Below are positions 5,705 through 6,107 of a DNA stretch of 6,107 bases, piece by piece. The stretch lies in contig WJKQ01000120.1 of the NCBI GenBank assembly GCA_014728975.1, forward strand, positions 1-6,107, in the 5' to 3' direction. Made by a program: the position numbers and the translations under genes. This stretch comes from Candidatus Peregrinibacteria bacterium (GTDB taxonomy: Bacteria > Patescibacteriota > Gracilibacteria > UBA1369 > LOWO2-01-FULL-3). How positions within the stretch are numbered: the first letter of the stretch is position 1; each line of letters opens with the position of its first letter. The notes under the pieces are model-generated. The model saw nothing but the letters and a program-made list of their open reading frames with translations. It made no database searches and was not told the DNA's origin.

Positions 5705-6107
5705 ATGAATTCTCAAACCAACGAAAAATTAGAGAAAATGAAGAAATCCTGCTGGAGCTTTTTTATAGAAAGAAGACCTATAGCATGGCTTGTTGTCATA
5801 GGCATTATTACCGCGGGAATTTTTTCCGTAATATCGCTTCCAAAAGAAATCCAGCCTGAGGTGGATATTCCCTTTGTTGGAGTTACCACCACTTTACCGG
5901 GAGCCGGTCCTTCCGACACAGAGTCGCTCATAACGGAACCTCTGGAAAATAAAATATTGAACGTTGATAATATTGAAAATTTATCATCAACTTCAGGATT
6001 TGGATATTCTTCCATTTTTATTGAATTCGATGCAAAAACGGAAATAGATAAAGCACTGCAGGATGTTAAAGACGCCGCAGATATCGCAAAAACCGAACTG
6101 CCGGACG
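5705..6107 (+). CDS. RND-family efflux permease (AcrB/HAE1-like), 3'-partial
   Basis: The first 134 codons of a proton-driven RND pump are visible; full-length members have about 1,000 or more residues. FIERRPIAWLVVIGIITAG (20-38) is the cytoplasmic lead-in and first membrane helix. It is followed by the family hallmark SLPKEIQPEVDIPFVGVTTT and LPGAGPSDTESLITEPLE, the start of the first porter subdomain, then IENLSSTSGFGYSSIFIEF and a DKALQDVKDAADIAK helix ending near LPD. The ATG at 5705 is only four bases after the adaptor stop, implying translational coupling. An alternative ATG at 5738 would remove 11 residues and leave MKKSCWSFFIERRP, also a plausible start. Neither has a clear ribosome binding site. 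The proton-relay residues lie beyond the window, so the substrate and the drug versus lipid class cannot be judged. Confidence 0.94.
   Translation, partial: MNSQTNEKLEKMKKSCWSFFIERRPIAWLVVIGIITAGIFSVISLPKEIQPEVDIPFVGVTTTLPGAGPSDTESLITEPLENKILNVDNIENLSSTSGFGYSSIFIEFDAKTEIDKALQDVKDAADIAKTELPD

Noticed and set aside
5713..6015. Minus-strand open frame of 100 codons opposite the RND permease start
   Set aside because: The plus strand here encodes unmistakable RND family motifs, so this is a shadow frame.
1..6107. Recoded TGA (glycine) as in Gracilibacteria/SR1
   Set aside because: All genes are open under the standard code with no in-frame TGA, and conserved motifs have no gaps, so recoding is not needed.
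1..6107. CRISPR array or insertion sequence
   Set aside because: No regularly spaced direct repeats, terminal inverted repeats or transposase-like frames are seen.

Overview
The window looks like a stretch of a compact, AT-leaning bacterial genome that uses the standard code: the four complete or 3'-complete genes run through without in-frame TGA and end in TAG or TAA. A Patescibacteria (CPR)-like origin is suggested by a SecD-SecF fusion carrying extra domains, tight gene spacing, small orphan proteins and weak or absent Shine-Dalgarno sites. This is an inference, not a phylogenetic result.

Left part (3-2835): a large secDF gene, cut by the left edge, encodes the fused accessory protein-export motor. 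Its SecD periplasmic part contains one complete parvulin-type peptidyl-prolyl isomerase domain. The C-terminal part of what looks like a second parvulin domain lies just before it. The SecD membrane part has an apparent extra pair of transmembrane segments, and the SecF periplasmic part has an acidic insertion. The last ten bases of the gene are also the first ten bases of a tRNA-Arg(UCG) gene with an encoded CCA end, so the secDF stop codon doubles as tRNA positions 8-10.

Middle part (2836-3983): a 249-base spacer ends in an extended -10 promoter for an orphan 103-residue protein (+ strand). This gene meets a convergent 196-residue orphan protein (- strand) whose stop codon overlaps its own. 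The 196-residue protein is built from three diverged repeats of about 50 residues.

Right part (3984-6107): a 109-base divergent promoter region holds a near-ideal promoter for the repeat protein and a second promoter for an efflux operon. Their -35 boxes form the arms of a perfect 10-base inverted repeat, a candidate shared operator. The operon encodes a membrane fusion (adaptor) protein with a very long alpha-helical hairpin and, four bases later, the start of an RND-family permease that runs off the right edge.

Together the window shows export (SecDF with built-in foldase domains) and efflux (adaptor plus RND pump), separated by a tRNA and two orphan genes. The 196-residue protein, sharing its control region with the efflux operon, is the best candidate for a new component or regulator of that pump.
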